Shown here piece by piece: positions 1 through 11,200 of a stretch of 64,000 nt of DNA (positions are counted from its first letter, which is position 1; each line of letters starts with the position of its first letter). The notes beneath the pieces were generated by a model, which saw only the letters and a list, made by a program, of their open reading frames with translations, had not been told where the DNA came from and searched no databases. Origin of the DNA: Flaveria trinervia (lineage: Eukaryota; Streptophyta; Magnoliopsida; Asterales; Asteraceae); the NCBI GenBank assembly GCA_025506515.1, contig CM046458.1, positions 40,695,731 to 40,759,730 of the forward strand, in the 5' to 3' direction. The position numbers were made by a program, and so were the translations under genes.

Positions 1-52
1 AGTTGGTATACACGTAAATCAGTTAGTACTCCATTCGTACACGGTCCTAACA
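1..52 (+). repeat. 3' end of the 5' LTR of element A
   Basis: The LTR end is inferred from the terminal CCTAACA that directly precedes a primer-binding-site-like sequence. The rest of the LTR is outside the window. The same arrangement (CCTAACA then AGTGATAT-AGAG) occurs on the - strand at about 37299-37318. Confidence 0.6.
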
Positions 53-54
53 AG

Positions 55-66
55 TGATATCAGAGC
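55..66 (+). other. Primer-binding site of element A
   Basis: TGATATCAGAGC differs by one base from TGGTATCAGAGC, the plant copia site complementary to the 3' end of initiator methionine tRNA. It marks the start of the internal region. Confidence 0.7.
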
Positions 67-274
67 CATGGCTCTAGATTTTCATCTGATTCAATCGATT
101 TTGGCCTAAAAATCATGTTTTCACTCAGAAATTCAATCTTTTTGTGTCAAAAAGTGTTTTCAAAGTCTTATGGTCATAAAGTTAAGTTTTTCGTCATACG
201 GAAATTAGGGTTCGTAAGAAATTCGTGTTTTTGCGTCAAAGTGTTCAAAACATCCATTATTGCAAAAATAGGAG

Positions 275-515
275 CCTCCAGTCACATGATTGACTCAATC
301 ACACGACTGAACTCATTCGCACCCTCCATACGCACGATTGAACTCAGTTGTCTCATTCATTCGCACGATTGACCAGCTTCATTCGCATAGACTCCAACCG
401 CACTATCCTTCCACACGACTGAATCCAATCGCACGATTGAATTCATCTGCATACTCCATTTGCACGATTGACCCAATCGCATAATTTCAATCGCACGAGT
501 GGTCCATTCGCATAA
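275..515 (+). repeat. Degenerate short tandem array in the leader of element A
   Basis: The 11-12 base word CGCACGATTGA, or close variants (CACACGACTGAA, TGCACGATTGA, CGCACGAGTGG), recurs roughly ten times at irregular 15-30 base spacing between the primer-binding site and gag. Spacer words ATTCGCA and CATTCGCATA also recur. It has no coding explanation. Confidence 0.7.
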
Positions 516-552
516 GCAAAGTATTTGACTTGAAAATTTTAAAGTTAACTAA

Positions 553-1800
553 ATGGAAGAGCAATACTCAGCTTTTACTGCAGGGAGAGACACACGAATC
601 TACAACCTCTTACTTCTAGAAAATAAGACAGGGAATCACAATAAACCCCCTAAGCTAATAACGTTAGACGATTACTCTCAATGGAAGCAACGTTTTGAGT
701 TTTACTTAAATGGAGTTGATCCCAACCTTTGGCAGTCAATCGAGACAGGGTATGACATGCCAGTAGGGGCTGATGGAATGAAACTGACTTTGGGAGGGAT
801 GAATGACACATAGAAGGCAAAATATAACGCAGAGAAGAAAGTGTACGACCTGTTAACTCAGTCTATACCAAAAGATATATTCCATCAATTCTCTGAGAAT
901 AAACAGGCTAAGAAACGTTGGATAGCCTTGGAAAAACGCTATGACGGGAATGCTTCGTTAAAAGCTCTAAAGGCAAAAGTATTGAAGAAGGAGTTTGACA
1001 ATTTCTCTTCAATGGGTAAGGAAAGTCTAGATGATGTAATCGACAGGTTCTACCATCTCATGAGTGAGTTACATATTCATGGAGTTGAAACGTCGATGGA
1101 AGATAAGGTTTCTATTTTGGCTGATGGGTTACCAGAGAAGTGGGAATCATTTGTATCTAACCTAAGACAGAACAGTGTTTTGGAAAAGTTAGATATAAAT
1201 GATTTCATCCTGAAATAAGAGAGGAGGAACTTAGGATGAAATACAGGTCGCAGAAAGGAACGTATGATCAAAATCCTTCGCTTTACAACGCCTCTTTTAC
1301 AGCAACCAGTTTAGGAGCACCCCTTCAGAGGGCTTTTGTTTCCAATTCAACTGCTCCTTCACAAACCATAACTTCTGGGCCTGACACGTCTGGGTCATCA
1401 AGTACCCATTTTATTGCACCAGAGGCTAATGCTACGAAGTTGAAGACTAAGAATCTCGGGAACATCACTGTGGAGGTGGCTAAAGAACACATGGATTTAT
1501 TGGCAGCTGTGGTACACTTATATGTCGGGTTAGTTGTGGAAAGATTGGTAACTACCATTTAGCAGACGAAGACTACGAACAGCTAGACGAGAACGAGCTT
1601 GAATGTATGGACATAATGTGGGCGTTAGCAAGTGCTGTCCGGAGGGCTAAGAAGTTGTTAAAAAGACGGGACAGAAATTGATAGCTACCAAAGACACTAC
1701 ATTTGGGTTTGACAAGTCCAAAGTGACTTGTTTCAACTATGGAGAGAAAGGCACTTTAAACGTGAATGTGTAAAGCCCAAGAAGACTGGCAACGGGAACC
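553..1800 (+). pseudogene. Element A gag (capsid and first zinc knuckle), broken
   Basis: The reading starts at ATG 553. A UBN2-type copia gag follows: the N-terminal part (553-813) has PPKLITLDDYSQWKQRF, and the next part (841-1218) has helical capsid sequence ending LEKLDINDFILK. The two are separated by a TAG at 811-813, where related gags have Trp (TGG to TAG). A nucleocapsid zinc knuckle lies near 1728-1785. Its second Cys is Tyr (CFNY), and a one-base loss at about 1752 shifts the frame just before the His. Product would be the virus-like-particle shell; here it is non-functional. Confidence 0.8.
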
Positions 1801-1870
1801 CGTTCTTGACATTCAACCTTCAGGATAAACCAACTGGGGGAGCTACATCGTCTAGCACCGAGACAAGGCC

Positions 1871-3308
1871 TTGACTGCTCAAGGTGATGAAGGGCAAGAC
1901 TGGACCTTCAAATTCGTGCCTCCGGGAGAATCCAACATTGCAAATGTCAAGGTGTTGGATGACGATACTGAAAGTGAAGACGATATTGCAGTCGAAATAG
2001 CCATATCAGAAACTGAAGAAGCTGCGAAAGTGGTCAAACCTGTGATTGAAGAAGATGCCAAAACTACATGTTCAGAATCTCCAGCAGCTAAGAGACAATC
2101 TTTACACTGATGGCGGATTCAACTGAATCTTCTCAGGTAAATTCCAAGACAAATTGTTTGATAATCATGCTTGTTTTGAATGTAATAAATTTAGGGAAAG
2201 CATTGATTTGAAATTTTCTAGGTTATTAGATCATAATGATAGCTTAGTAAAGGACTTGCAACTATGCACAGAAGCAAATCGCGTTTTAAAACAAAACGAG
2301 CACAGTTACAAAGAAAAAATAGAACTATTAAATAAACAACTAAGGGAAACCGAAGTTGTGGCTTTTAACCAAGCAAATGACATTAAGTTCTATTCAAACT
2401 CCCTTGAAGAAACTAAAAAAGAGAAAGTAGTTTTGAAGTCGAAGTAAATTCTTTAAAACAAAAACTGCACAGTTGGACTAGTTCTTACATATAGTTAAAA
2501 ACTTGGTCAAAGAACGAAACAATGGGGAGGGATTAGGTTACAAAGTGGTTCCACCACCACATGCGATTTTGTTAAATATGAAATGTCGACCAGTAAACAA
2601 AAATCCTATTAAGGATCATGTGGTGACCACTCCTCTAGTTAGTGATCCAGATTCCACGTGTCAAAAGATGAAATCTTTCACTAAAGAGAAGGAGGACACT
2701 TTGAAATCTAAGGGTAAAATGCCTATTGTTAATTTGGAAGAACAGTTTAAAGAGGTTAATATACAGTCAGGATCTACCACGTCTTCTTCTGAACAAAAAG
2801 TGACTAAACAAACTAACCAACCACGTGCTCCATGTAATAGTCCAAACAAACAAAAGGCAAAAGATGTTTAACTGTTCAAATGGTAAAGTTTATTAAAGAA
2901 GTTAAAACATCCAAACAAGAAGATTTGAAACCCAACAAGACCAAAGTCACACTGGTCTCGCATTCTTCTCCACAGAGACGTCTTTCCCAACATGTAGAAG
3001 TTCGATCATGCTACAATTATGGAAAGAGAGGACACATAGCTTCTAATTGTCCTCGGTATCAGACACCGAGAAAGAAAGTTAAGCTTCAAGATTCAAAACA
3101 GATTTCTTCTAAAAGGAGTTCTATTACTCCACCTAAAAGAAATAATGAAACTAAGGTTCAAACCATAAACCAGTTGTCTGTTTATCACAAACAGGCATTG
3201 CACAAAGTTGGCTTGTGGAAAGAAAAATCAAGTCAAATATCTGATACTGAGAGCAGTAAGAAGCATGATATGCCCTCGCCCTCAAATGGACAGTGGGTTG
3301 ATTTTTAG
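1871..3308 (+). pseudogene. Element A gag C-terminal spacer: acidic segment, coiled coil, second zinc knuckle
   Basis: Fragments in order are an acidic Glu/Asp-rich piece (1871-2110), a charged coiled-coil-like piece (2154-2447, with DHNDSLVKDLQLCTEANRVL), a Lys/Ser-rich piece (2503-2871) and a basic piece (2880-3308) with a second knuckle SCYNYGKRGHIASNC at about 3006-3050. As in the first knuckle, the second Cys is Tyr. A long coiled-coil spacer between gag and protease is usual in SIRE-type elements and also occurs in elements G and H2 here. Confidence 0.65.
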
Positions 3309-3394
3309 ATGTGTGATTCCTCTGGGATACCCAAGCTAATTAAGGCTTGGGTCCCAAACCTTAACTAATCATTTCCTTTGAATGTGCAGGGTGT

Positions 3395-3846
3395 TCGTTA
3401 TAGTGCTATCACAAACACATGGATTGTAGATAGTGGAGCATCCAGGCACATGACTGGAAACATGTCTCTCCTCTCAAACGTCAAACAAATTAAAGGAGGA
3501 CATGTTTCTTTTGCAGGAAATAAAGGAGGATACATCACGGCATAGGGAGAAGTGGGAAATCAGAAAGTTAAGTTTGACAAGGTCAACTACATTCAAGAAC
3601 TACAAAACAACTTACTTTATGTATCCTAGATTTGTGACAAAGGTTTCAAGGTGGTCTTTGACAACAAGAAGTGCCACGTGTTGAAGAAGGAGTACACCAT
3701 TCCTGAAGACCAGGTCTTAATGTCAGCTTCAAGATACAATGATTTATATGTCTTGGATCTAACAAAGGTCTCAACAACCGATAAAAAAGTTCAATGTTTT
3801 TTTGTCAAAGGCAACTGAGAAAGATTCCATCTCCTGACATAGAAGG
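3395..3846 (+). pseudogene. Element A aspartic protease, broken
   Basis: WIVDSGASRHMTGN at about 3420-3461 is the copia protease active site (DSGA, catalytic Asp codon at 3429-3431). Downstream sequence up to the pre-integrase domain is split over frames (for example 3502-3684). The protease would process the Gag-Pol polyprotein. Confidence 0.75.
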
Positions 3847-5265
3847 ATGGGACACATAAATCCAAGGAAGATGAATCATCTCATTCAGAATGATTTGGTC
3901 AATGGAGTAAATATAAAAAACTTTCAACTTCCGGATTTATGTGTTGCGTGTAAGAAGGGAAAACAGACCAAGAAGTCTCACAAGGTAAAGAATGCCAACT
4001 CTATTGAACTACCTCTTGAACTTCTACATATGGATCTGTTCGGTCCAATGAGCACCAAGAGTATTGTTGGGGATCTGTACTGTTATGTAGTCACCGATGA
4101 CTACTCCAGATTCTCTTGGGTAATGTTTCTGAAATCCAAATCAAAACATTTGATTTGTTCAAACAACTTGTGACCACTTTGGAATCTCTATACAAGTTAA
4201 TGGTACGTCAGATCCGCTCAGACAACGGGACAGAGTTCAAGAATCAGTGGATGGAAGCATTCTGCAAAGAAAAGAGAATTTTATATCAGTTCACATCTGC
4301 CTACACTCCACAGATGAACGGGGTTGCTGAAAGGAAGAACAAAAGCTTGATAGAGACTGCCAGGACTATGCTAGCAGACTCGAAACTACCTATTTAATTC
4401 TGGAACGAGGTAGTGTCCAATGCATGTTACACTTTGAATCGAGTCTTTGTGGTTAAATGACATGGAAAAACATGTTACGAGTTGCTATAATGACGTAAAC
4501 CTAATCTAGAGTACCTCGAACCGTTTGGGGCACCATGTATGTTGTTGAAGAAACATCAGTTAGGCAAGTTTAGTGAAAAGGCTGAAGAAGGGATTTTTCT
4601 AGGATACAACATACCGAACAAGAGGGTTTACAACAACTCAACAGGTCAAATAGAAGTGTGGTGCAACGTCGATGTTCAGAGATACACCACCCCTCCTGCA
4701 GGAAAAGGACCAGCCTTCTTTTTTGATTATGATGGATTCTTCAAGTCCTTCAACATTCCTCTCACACCTTCTAATGATGAGCTATCTACAAAGATGATGT
4801 ATGATATCTTAAACACACCATCCCTAGACTCGACAACATCTGGTTCACAAGGCCAATCTTCTAGCAGCTCAGGGGAGTACCAGAAGTTAGTGACTCCTCC
4901 TCTGACGATGAAGATGTGGAGAGTGTTCAGGTGGAACACGAGGAACAGGTTCCTGCTACAATAAGTACACATGCATCCGATGCTGATGCCTCTGACACTT
5001 CGGAACCTCAAACTCCAACAGCTACAGATTTGGACTCTAGAACTCACAATCTAGGTCAGGATGTAGCTGTTCCTACCATTCTCGGGTCGCAACTTAATGT
5101 TTATCATCCTCTGGACAATGTCATAGGTGATGTACAATCGGGAGTACAGACACGAAATCAGCTATACTCAGTTGATTACGTCTCAGTCATGGAAAAAGGA
5201 TACCTTCATGACGGAGCTTATCGATGTTTTTTTGTCTCAATTTGAGCCAAAATATGTAAGTAACG
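3847..5265 (+). pseudogene. Element A integrase (zinc-binding, catalytic core, C-terminal part), broken
   Basis: The pre-integrase and zinc domain begins at about 3847 (GHINPRKMNHLI, then CVACKKGKQTK). The core follows with HMDLFGPM (first Asp), IRSDNGTEFK (second Asp, about 4210-4240) and NGVAERKNKSLIE (catalytic Glu, about 4320-4350). All three catalytic residues are visible, but the frame changes near 4130 and stops occur near 4395-4510. The C-terminal part (4539-5245) is a low-complexity Ser/Thr-rich linker towards RT. Confidence 0.8.
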
Positions 5266-6479
5266 CCTTGAACGATGAGGCTTGGGTCAGTGCCATGCAA
5301 GAAGAACTTCTTTAATTCAAGAAGTTAGGTGTGTGGACTCTCGTGGATAGACCTAAAGGTGCTAAGGTCATTGGCATGAAATGGGTCTAAAATGCAAGAA
5401 GGATGACCAAGGGGTCATTATCAGAAACAGGCTCGACTTGTAGTTCAAGGATTTCGACAAGTCAAGGGTATTGATTACAACGAAGTGTTTGCACCCGTGG
5501 CAAGAATGGAAGCCATTTGTATCTTCCTAGCCTATGCATCGTATATGAAGATTAAGTATATCAACTTGATGTGAAGAGTGCATTCCTTCATGGTGAAATC
5601 CGAGAGACAGTGTATGTCGGTCAACCCAAGGGATTTGAGGATCCATATCATCGGGACAGAGTTTACAAGCTAGACAAGGCTCTATACAGGCTTCATCAAG
5701 CCCCAAAGCATGGAAACTCTCAACTCACCTTGTGAAACATGGGTTTCGAAGAGGAGTGATAAATTGTACACTATTTATCAAAGAAAAAGATGGTGACTTG
5801 CTGCTTGTACAGATCTATGTTGATGACATAATCTTCGGGTCCAAAAACGAAGAGTTATGTAAGGAATTTGAAGCAGTAATGAAAGCAGAGTTTGAAATGA
5901 GTGCAATGGGAGAAATGAAGTTCTTCCTCGGATTACAGGTGGATCAGACACCTAAGGGAATTTTCCTACATCAAACCAAGTATGTAGGCGATATTCTCAG
6001 TCGATTTGATATGGAGAATGCTTCAGCAGCTGGAACTCCTCTTGCTACAAACCACGATGTAGCACCCAATGAAAGTGGTGATCTGGTTGATGCCACCATG
6101 TACCGAGGAATGATCGGATCCCTCATGTATCTCATAACCTCACGACCTGATATCATGTACGCGACGTGTCTATGCTCCAGATATCAGGCGAAACCGAAAG
6201 TCAACCATCTTATTAGGGTTAAAAGGATATTTTGTTATCTGAAGGGTACACCAACACTAGGGTTGTGGTATCCTCATGATGATGACTCCGAGCTTACGGC
6301 GTATAGTGTCTCGGATTATGGAGGTTGCAAAATGAACTACAAGTCAACATCAGCAGGATGTCAATTCTTTAGGAGGAGATTAGTGACCTGGCAGTGTAAG
6401 AAGCAGACCTCAGTTGCTCTGTCAACCTGTGAAGCCGAATATGTTGCTGCTGCAAGTTGCTGTTCATAAATCATCTAGA
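5255..6479 (+). pseudogene. Element A reverse transcriptase and RNase H, broken and 3'-truncated
   Basis: RT begins near NDEAWVSAMQEELL (5267-5312), continues in pieces (GAKVIGMKWV, about 5356-5390) and then in one long open stretch 5732-6469. That stretch holds YVDDIIFGSKNEE (the catalytic DD), SRPDIMYA, and RNase H words SDYGGC and LSTCEAEYVAAASCC. It then leaves copia sequence at about 6470-6479, before the end of RNase H. The open 245-codon stretch contrasts with heavily broken upstream RT. Confidence 0.85.
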
Positions 6480-6488
6480 TTTAAGGTG

Positions 6489-7560
6489 AAAAAATTGCCT
6501 TGCACCCAAGAATGTTAGTGGGCTCAGGATTGGTAGTATTCGTATCGCTAATCAGGCCCTCTCGGGGAAATGGTTTTGGAGGTTCAAGACGGAATACGAT
6601 GTTCTCTGGTGTAATGTCATTAAAAGTATTCATGGATCCAAGGCAAGAACTAAAGACGTACCATGGAAAAAGTCGATGGTGGGGGTCTGGGGAAAATTAT
6701 GAAAAATATGATGGAGCTAAAATCATTAGATGTTGATCTAAATAAGCTAATCAAATATAAAATCAAAAAATGGCTTGTTTGTTGAGTTTTGGTTGGACAA
6801 TTGGTGTGAAATGGCGGTTTTAATAAATGTTTTTCCATGCTTGTTTGAGCTAGAAAAGTACAAAAGTGTTAAGGTGAGCTAGAAAAGTACAAAAGTGTTA
6901 AGGTGGCTGGCAAATTGAACACTTTGGATGACAATAATAATTTTAGGTGGGTTTGGAAGAAGGACCCGTCTCATATTAATGAAGTTCAGGACCTCATATC
7001 AATCACAACCTTTCTGCACTCTATCACCCTTAAAAATGATAAGGACACATGGTATGGGACAAAGGTGATGGTATCTTTTCGGTGAAAAAATAAAGGCATC
7101 ACTTAATATAAAAGTCTTTTCTTTGGTTCTTAATAATTTTGCATGGCTAAACTGGATTCCAAAAATGTTATATCCTTCACTTGGAGGGCTGCTTAAAAGA
7201 AAATCTCATCTTTGGTTAGTTTGGCCTAAAGAAACATATCAGTGGGTAGTACGGTATGTAGGGCATGCAATGCAAACTTAAAAACCTCGAATCATTTTCT
7301 CATAGATTGTGATGCAGTGGCCCCGCTTGGGAGGTTGGTACAAAGATGGTGTAGATGCAATTTTGGACGGATACACAATGTACATGACTTATTACAAATA
7401 CCCTTTTCGATGCATGCAACAAGAAGATTTAAAGACATTATTCTTACCATCCTTCACGCCATAAAAACGAGTTATGGATTAGTTGTTCAACCACTCTGGC
7501 AGTAGAAATGGAATTGGAATTGAAGGCAATTTCGTTCCGCGCTCTCCATATGAACCATAA
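6489..7560 (+). mobile_element. LINE (L1-type non-LTR retrotransposon) 3' fragment
   Basis: Translated pieces match the C-terminal end of plant LINE ORF2: GSIRIANQAL then GKWFWRFKTEYDVLW (about 6525-6610), and the RT zinc-binding region CRACNANLKTSNHFLIDCD then LVQRWCRCNFGRIHNVHDLL with MHATRR (7242-7440). Several frame breaks separate them. The RT core itself is absent, a typical 5' truncation. It abuts truncated element A on its left; no poly(A) tail or target duplication was recognised. Confidence 0.75.
6846..6903 (+). repeat. 29-bp tandem duplication inside the LINE fragment
   Basis: Two consecutive, essentially identical 29-base copies start at 6846 and 6875 (word TGAGCTAGAAAAGTACAAAA). 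It is a local slippage or repair product. Confidence 0.9.
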
Positions 7561-7884
7561 TGTAACGACTGCAATTGAATATGTAACTCACTTAATCATT
7601 TTCGTAGCCTTCAGCACTTGCGTTAAGATACTTCTCACCGAGTTAGCTCCTGCAATTGAATATATTGAATGTATGGCTTTCTTAATGATTTTCAAGTTAT
7701 ATGATAATTTGATTAGATAAAGAACAACAACATTAGTGAATGTATTCAATGCAATAAGACTAAGATGCAAAATTAACCACTACCTGGGGTCCCACCTTAA
7801 CCAGCTTGAGGGCATTTTCCAAATTGACAACCAAACTCTTCCACCATCAAAACCACCTTCAAATCACAACTTCCACCATTTCCA
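7561..7884 (+). other. LINE tail and 5' flank of the SDR gene
   Basis: No convincing coding sequence. The word ATTGAATATGTAACTCACTTAAT and a variant recur near 7572 and 7656. The last ~100 bases are C/A-rich with CCACCTTCAAATCACAAC just before the SDR ATG and could be its 5' UTR. No TATA box was pinned down with confidence. Confidence 0.4.
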
Positions 7885-8223
7885 ATGGCAACTTTCCCCA
7901 AACAGGTGGTGCTCATCACCGGATGCTCCTCCGGCGGCATCGGAAACGCCCTCGCCGCCGCCTTCGCCGCCGGAACTGTCTAGTCGTCGCGACGGCGCGT
8001 TCTATTTCCTCCATGGCTGATCTGAAAGGTGCCGATGACGTCTACTTTCTTCAACAGCTTGATGTGTTGTCGGATGCCAGCGTTCGAGAGGTTGTATCGA
8101 ATGTCATCGATAAGTTTGGGCGGATTGATGTGGTTGTTAATAATGCTGGAGTTCAGTGTATCGGTCCTCTTGCGGAGATTCCTCTTGCTTCTGTTGAACA
8201 TACTTTCAACACGAATGTTTACG
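7885..8223 (+). CDS. SDR gene exon 1
   Basis: Starts MATFPKQVVLITGCSSGGIG at ATG 7885. From about 7974 the conserved reading moves to the neighbouring frame (CLVVATARSISSMADL, then FGRIDVVVNNAGVQ). The exon ends after NTNVY plus one base, before GTATTA at 8224. ATG 7885 is chosen because it is the only Met placing the Rossmann glycine motif at its usual distance from the N terminus. Confidence 0.85.
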
Positions 8224-11200
8224 GTATTATTTCTTACTCTTTCGTTTCTGTTCTGTGATTGTGTTCGTATTGATTTCGTTTTGTCTTCTGCACTCGATTT
8301 GATTAGTTTGTTCAACATTAGCAAGAGGGATTAAAGACATGTATTTTGAATTGGACAATTACTTGTAATGAACTTGACCAAACAGATTCGAATCTAGTTA
8401 TGAAACTTATGGTGTATAGTGTTGAGCCGTTTGTGAGTTGCTTGAAATTGGCTAGCTCATATCTCAAGCTTAAACAAGCTCAAGCATGAGTTTAGGTCCA
8501 ATTTGAAGCTCATTTAACTATACTGAGCTTGACTTGGCTCGCGAGCTTCATACATTAAATATATAGTTACACAATAAATATTATTATTTATATAAGTAAT
8601 AATATATGTTATGTTATATATAATTTAATTTATAGATATGTGTAATAATAATTATATATGTATATCAATAAAATAATGACATACAATAAACTACCTAGGC
8701 TCGATCAAACTTTAGACGTAGAAATCGAAACGAGCAAAGTCAACTCGAGCTATCTTAAGTTAAATGAGCAAAGTCAACTCAAGCTATTTTAAGTTAAATG
8801 ATCTAAATTTGAGCTTAGGTGAGCTTGGCTCTTCTCATTTACACCCTTAGTTAGGCCCACCATAGTTAACTAGGAGCATGTATTCCAAGGTAAGTACTAG
8901 GTTCATGAGTATAGGTTTCCAAGATACCACCTATCATGTTACAGTTCATGAAGATCAAAATGAGAATTTAGGAAATCCCACACAAACCCTTTTAAGAAAA
9001 CAAAGGAAGGATCTTGAAGTGTGTAGAGAGGTTCATGTGAGCATCTTGAGTAAGAGGTTCTTAAGGTTTATGGATATTCATTAGTAGCCATTTAATTTTA
9101 GATCTTGGCCATCCATTTAAGAGGCAAATGCCAATACAAAAAACAAGGCATCATTTGGCCAGACCAACCAATACTTGTGATTTGTGAAATACGTAGCTTT
9201 TACCCTCATGAGAGTTTTCACTTAGAGTAATAGAAGTAAATCCCTCTTTCTCTATTCTTGTGAACTACTTGGGTTATCTTCTTTTTCCCGTTGTAAATAT
9301 CCTTATGAGAGTTTTCACTTAGAGTAATAGAAGTAAATCCCTCTTTCTCTAGTCTTGTGAACTACTTGGGTTATCTTCTTTTCCTTGCTTGTAAATATCC
9401 TATGAAGTTGGGATGAGTTGGCTTGAAAAATAGGTGTTGCACGAGAGCTCGCAAAGACAAGTTTGTGACATAAGTTTTGAAACTAGAGACTTAGAGAAGG
9501 CAATGTTGACAAATAGGCAATCAACAAGATATACGGAAAATACATAGCCAAAAGGCTTGACATTAGTATTTAAAACATACAACAAGGATGCAACTTGATC
9601 CTTAATTAAGACAATATCAACCAAGGAGCATTTGTCTAGTGGTACCAAGGTGTGTAGGAAAGGTGTCTATTGTCATCTCCATATTGTTGAGGATTCAAGT
9701 CCCATGATAAACAAAAGGTGTACATTTAGGACTTAGGAGCACGATTAGAGGGTGTGAGTTAACTATTCTAGAAAAACAAAGTGAGACAACATCATCCTTA
9801 CTCTTATGTAGAGGTTGTTGGCAAAAACATTGCAATTTTATATGACTTTTGCCATGTTAAAGGAATTGGTTTAGGGTATAGGATGGTGATGGTATCTCTA
9901 ATGAGCAAATGGCCTTTTGAGAAGCTTGTAGAAGTCCCAAGATACATCCTCACACCATGCATATATGGAGTATCTCTCACACCCCTTGCAACAAACTGTA
10001 CGTAATCAAAGTATTGATCTTTGCTTACATGCAATAAGGGATACGACAGAAAAGAAGATACATGAGAGCATGTTAGAGTGGGGCAGTCACTTGAGAATAT
10101 TTACTTCGTTCTGTTTTACTTTTATGTCCATGCCAACACATGTGGGTTAAAATGCTTGTTCTGATCATCCCTTTCTTGATATATATCTTAAGAAGTATTA
10201 ATGTTGACCACTATCTTGATTAATTATGCATCACCATTTTATCATGGGTTGCTTGTAGGTCCCATGAGGTTGATTCAAGCTGTTGTTCCTCACATGGCAT
10301 CAAGAAAGAAGGGAAAGATTGTGAACGTTGGTAGTGTTACTGTCCTGGGACCTGGACCATGGTCAGGCGTCTACACTGCATCCAAAAGTGCTTTACATGC
10401 ACTAACTGATACATTAAGGTTAGTATATTTTAATACCTTTTCCCCATACCCATACACCTTCATTCCCTCCACCAAACACAGGTTTCGCTCTAGAGATATA
10501 AAGCATCACCAAACCAAAATTGTGAACCAAGTTATTGATAAATATAATATAATGTGAAAGCTAACTTGAATCTATGGCTAAAGATGTGATTCCTGAAATT
10601 GCAATGTTGTGATCTTCCATGTCAAAAATAAGTAGCATCCTTTTTTAAGAACACTAATAGGGTCCTTTTCTAGGTAATTTTCCCCTAATATGGAACACAA
10701 TAAAAAGATAATGATTTTGCTGCTGTAACCTAATCCAGGAGTAATAATTCATAAAATAAATAAAAGAAAAGTTACCATACTTTCATGGTTTAAGCAGTTA
10801 CATACTCGAAATAGGAAATTTACCAATTCCATTTTCATCCTTCTCCTTCGATTTTAACTAGTATGACTGGTCAAATTAGGATAAGAGGACGAAAGAAAGA
10901 ACAACTGATGGAGCAAAAGCTAACGTCATATGCTTTATTAATAATATTTTGTTTATAAATTGATCAATTCCAGAGGCAAATGATGTAATTAGTTTCATTA
11001 CAAAAGTATAAGTATGTCAACAATTAGCTCTTTAATTGAAAACAATCGTAAATTACAGGTACTTGAATTTGTTAATAATCAGTGAAGGGCACAAAGACCC
11101 AACTCCTATAAACGACATTTTGCTGAAGTATCAGAGTGCATGCAAGTTTACCCTTGAGGATGGGTTTTAGTGGTGGATATTAGTAACTAACTGACCGCCT

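Larger units (their letters stand above)
1..6479 (+). mobile_element. Element A: degenerate SIRE-like Ty1/copia retrotransposon, truncated at both ends
   Basis: Order of parts on the + strand is LTR end, primer-binding site, leader, gag, protease, integrase, reverse transcriptase and RNase H, which is the copia order (integrase before RT). RT and RNase H wording such as YVDDIIFGS and STCEAEYVAAASCC is of the SIRE type. The 5' LTR lies mostly left of the window. The 3' end stops inside RNase H, where a LINE fragment begins, so no 3' LTR is present. Frames are broken many times, by one-base losses and by true stop substitutions, so this copy cannot be autonomous. Clade assignment is from motif memory. 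Confidence 0.9.

Noticed and set aside
115..372. Open reading of 85 codons in the leader of element A
   Set aside because: It lies over the CGCACGATTGA repeat array and before gag; no family likeness, composition explained by the repeats.
6650..7085. Small readings between RNase H of element A and the zinc-binding part of the LINE
   Set aside because: They are frame-shifted parts of LINE ORF2 or its decayed flank.
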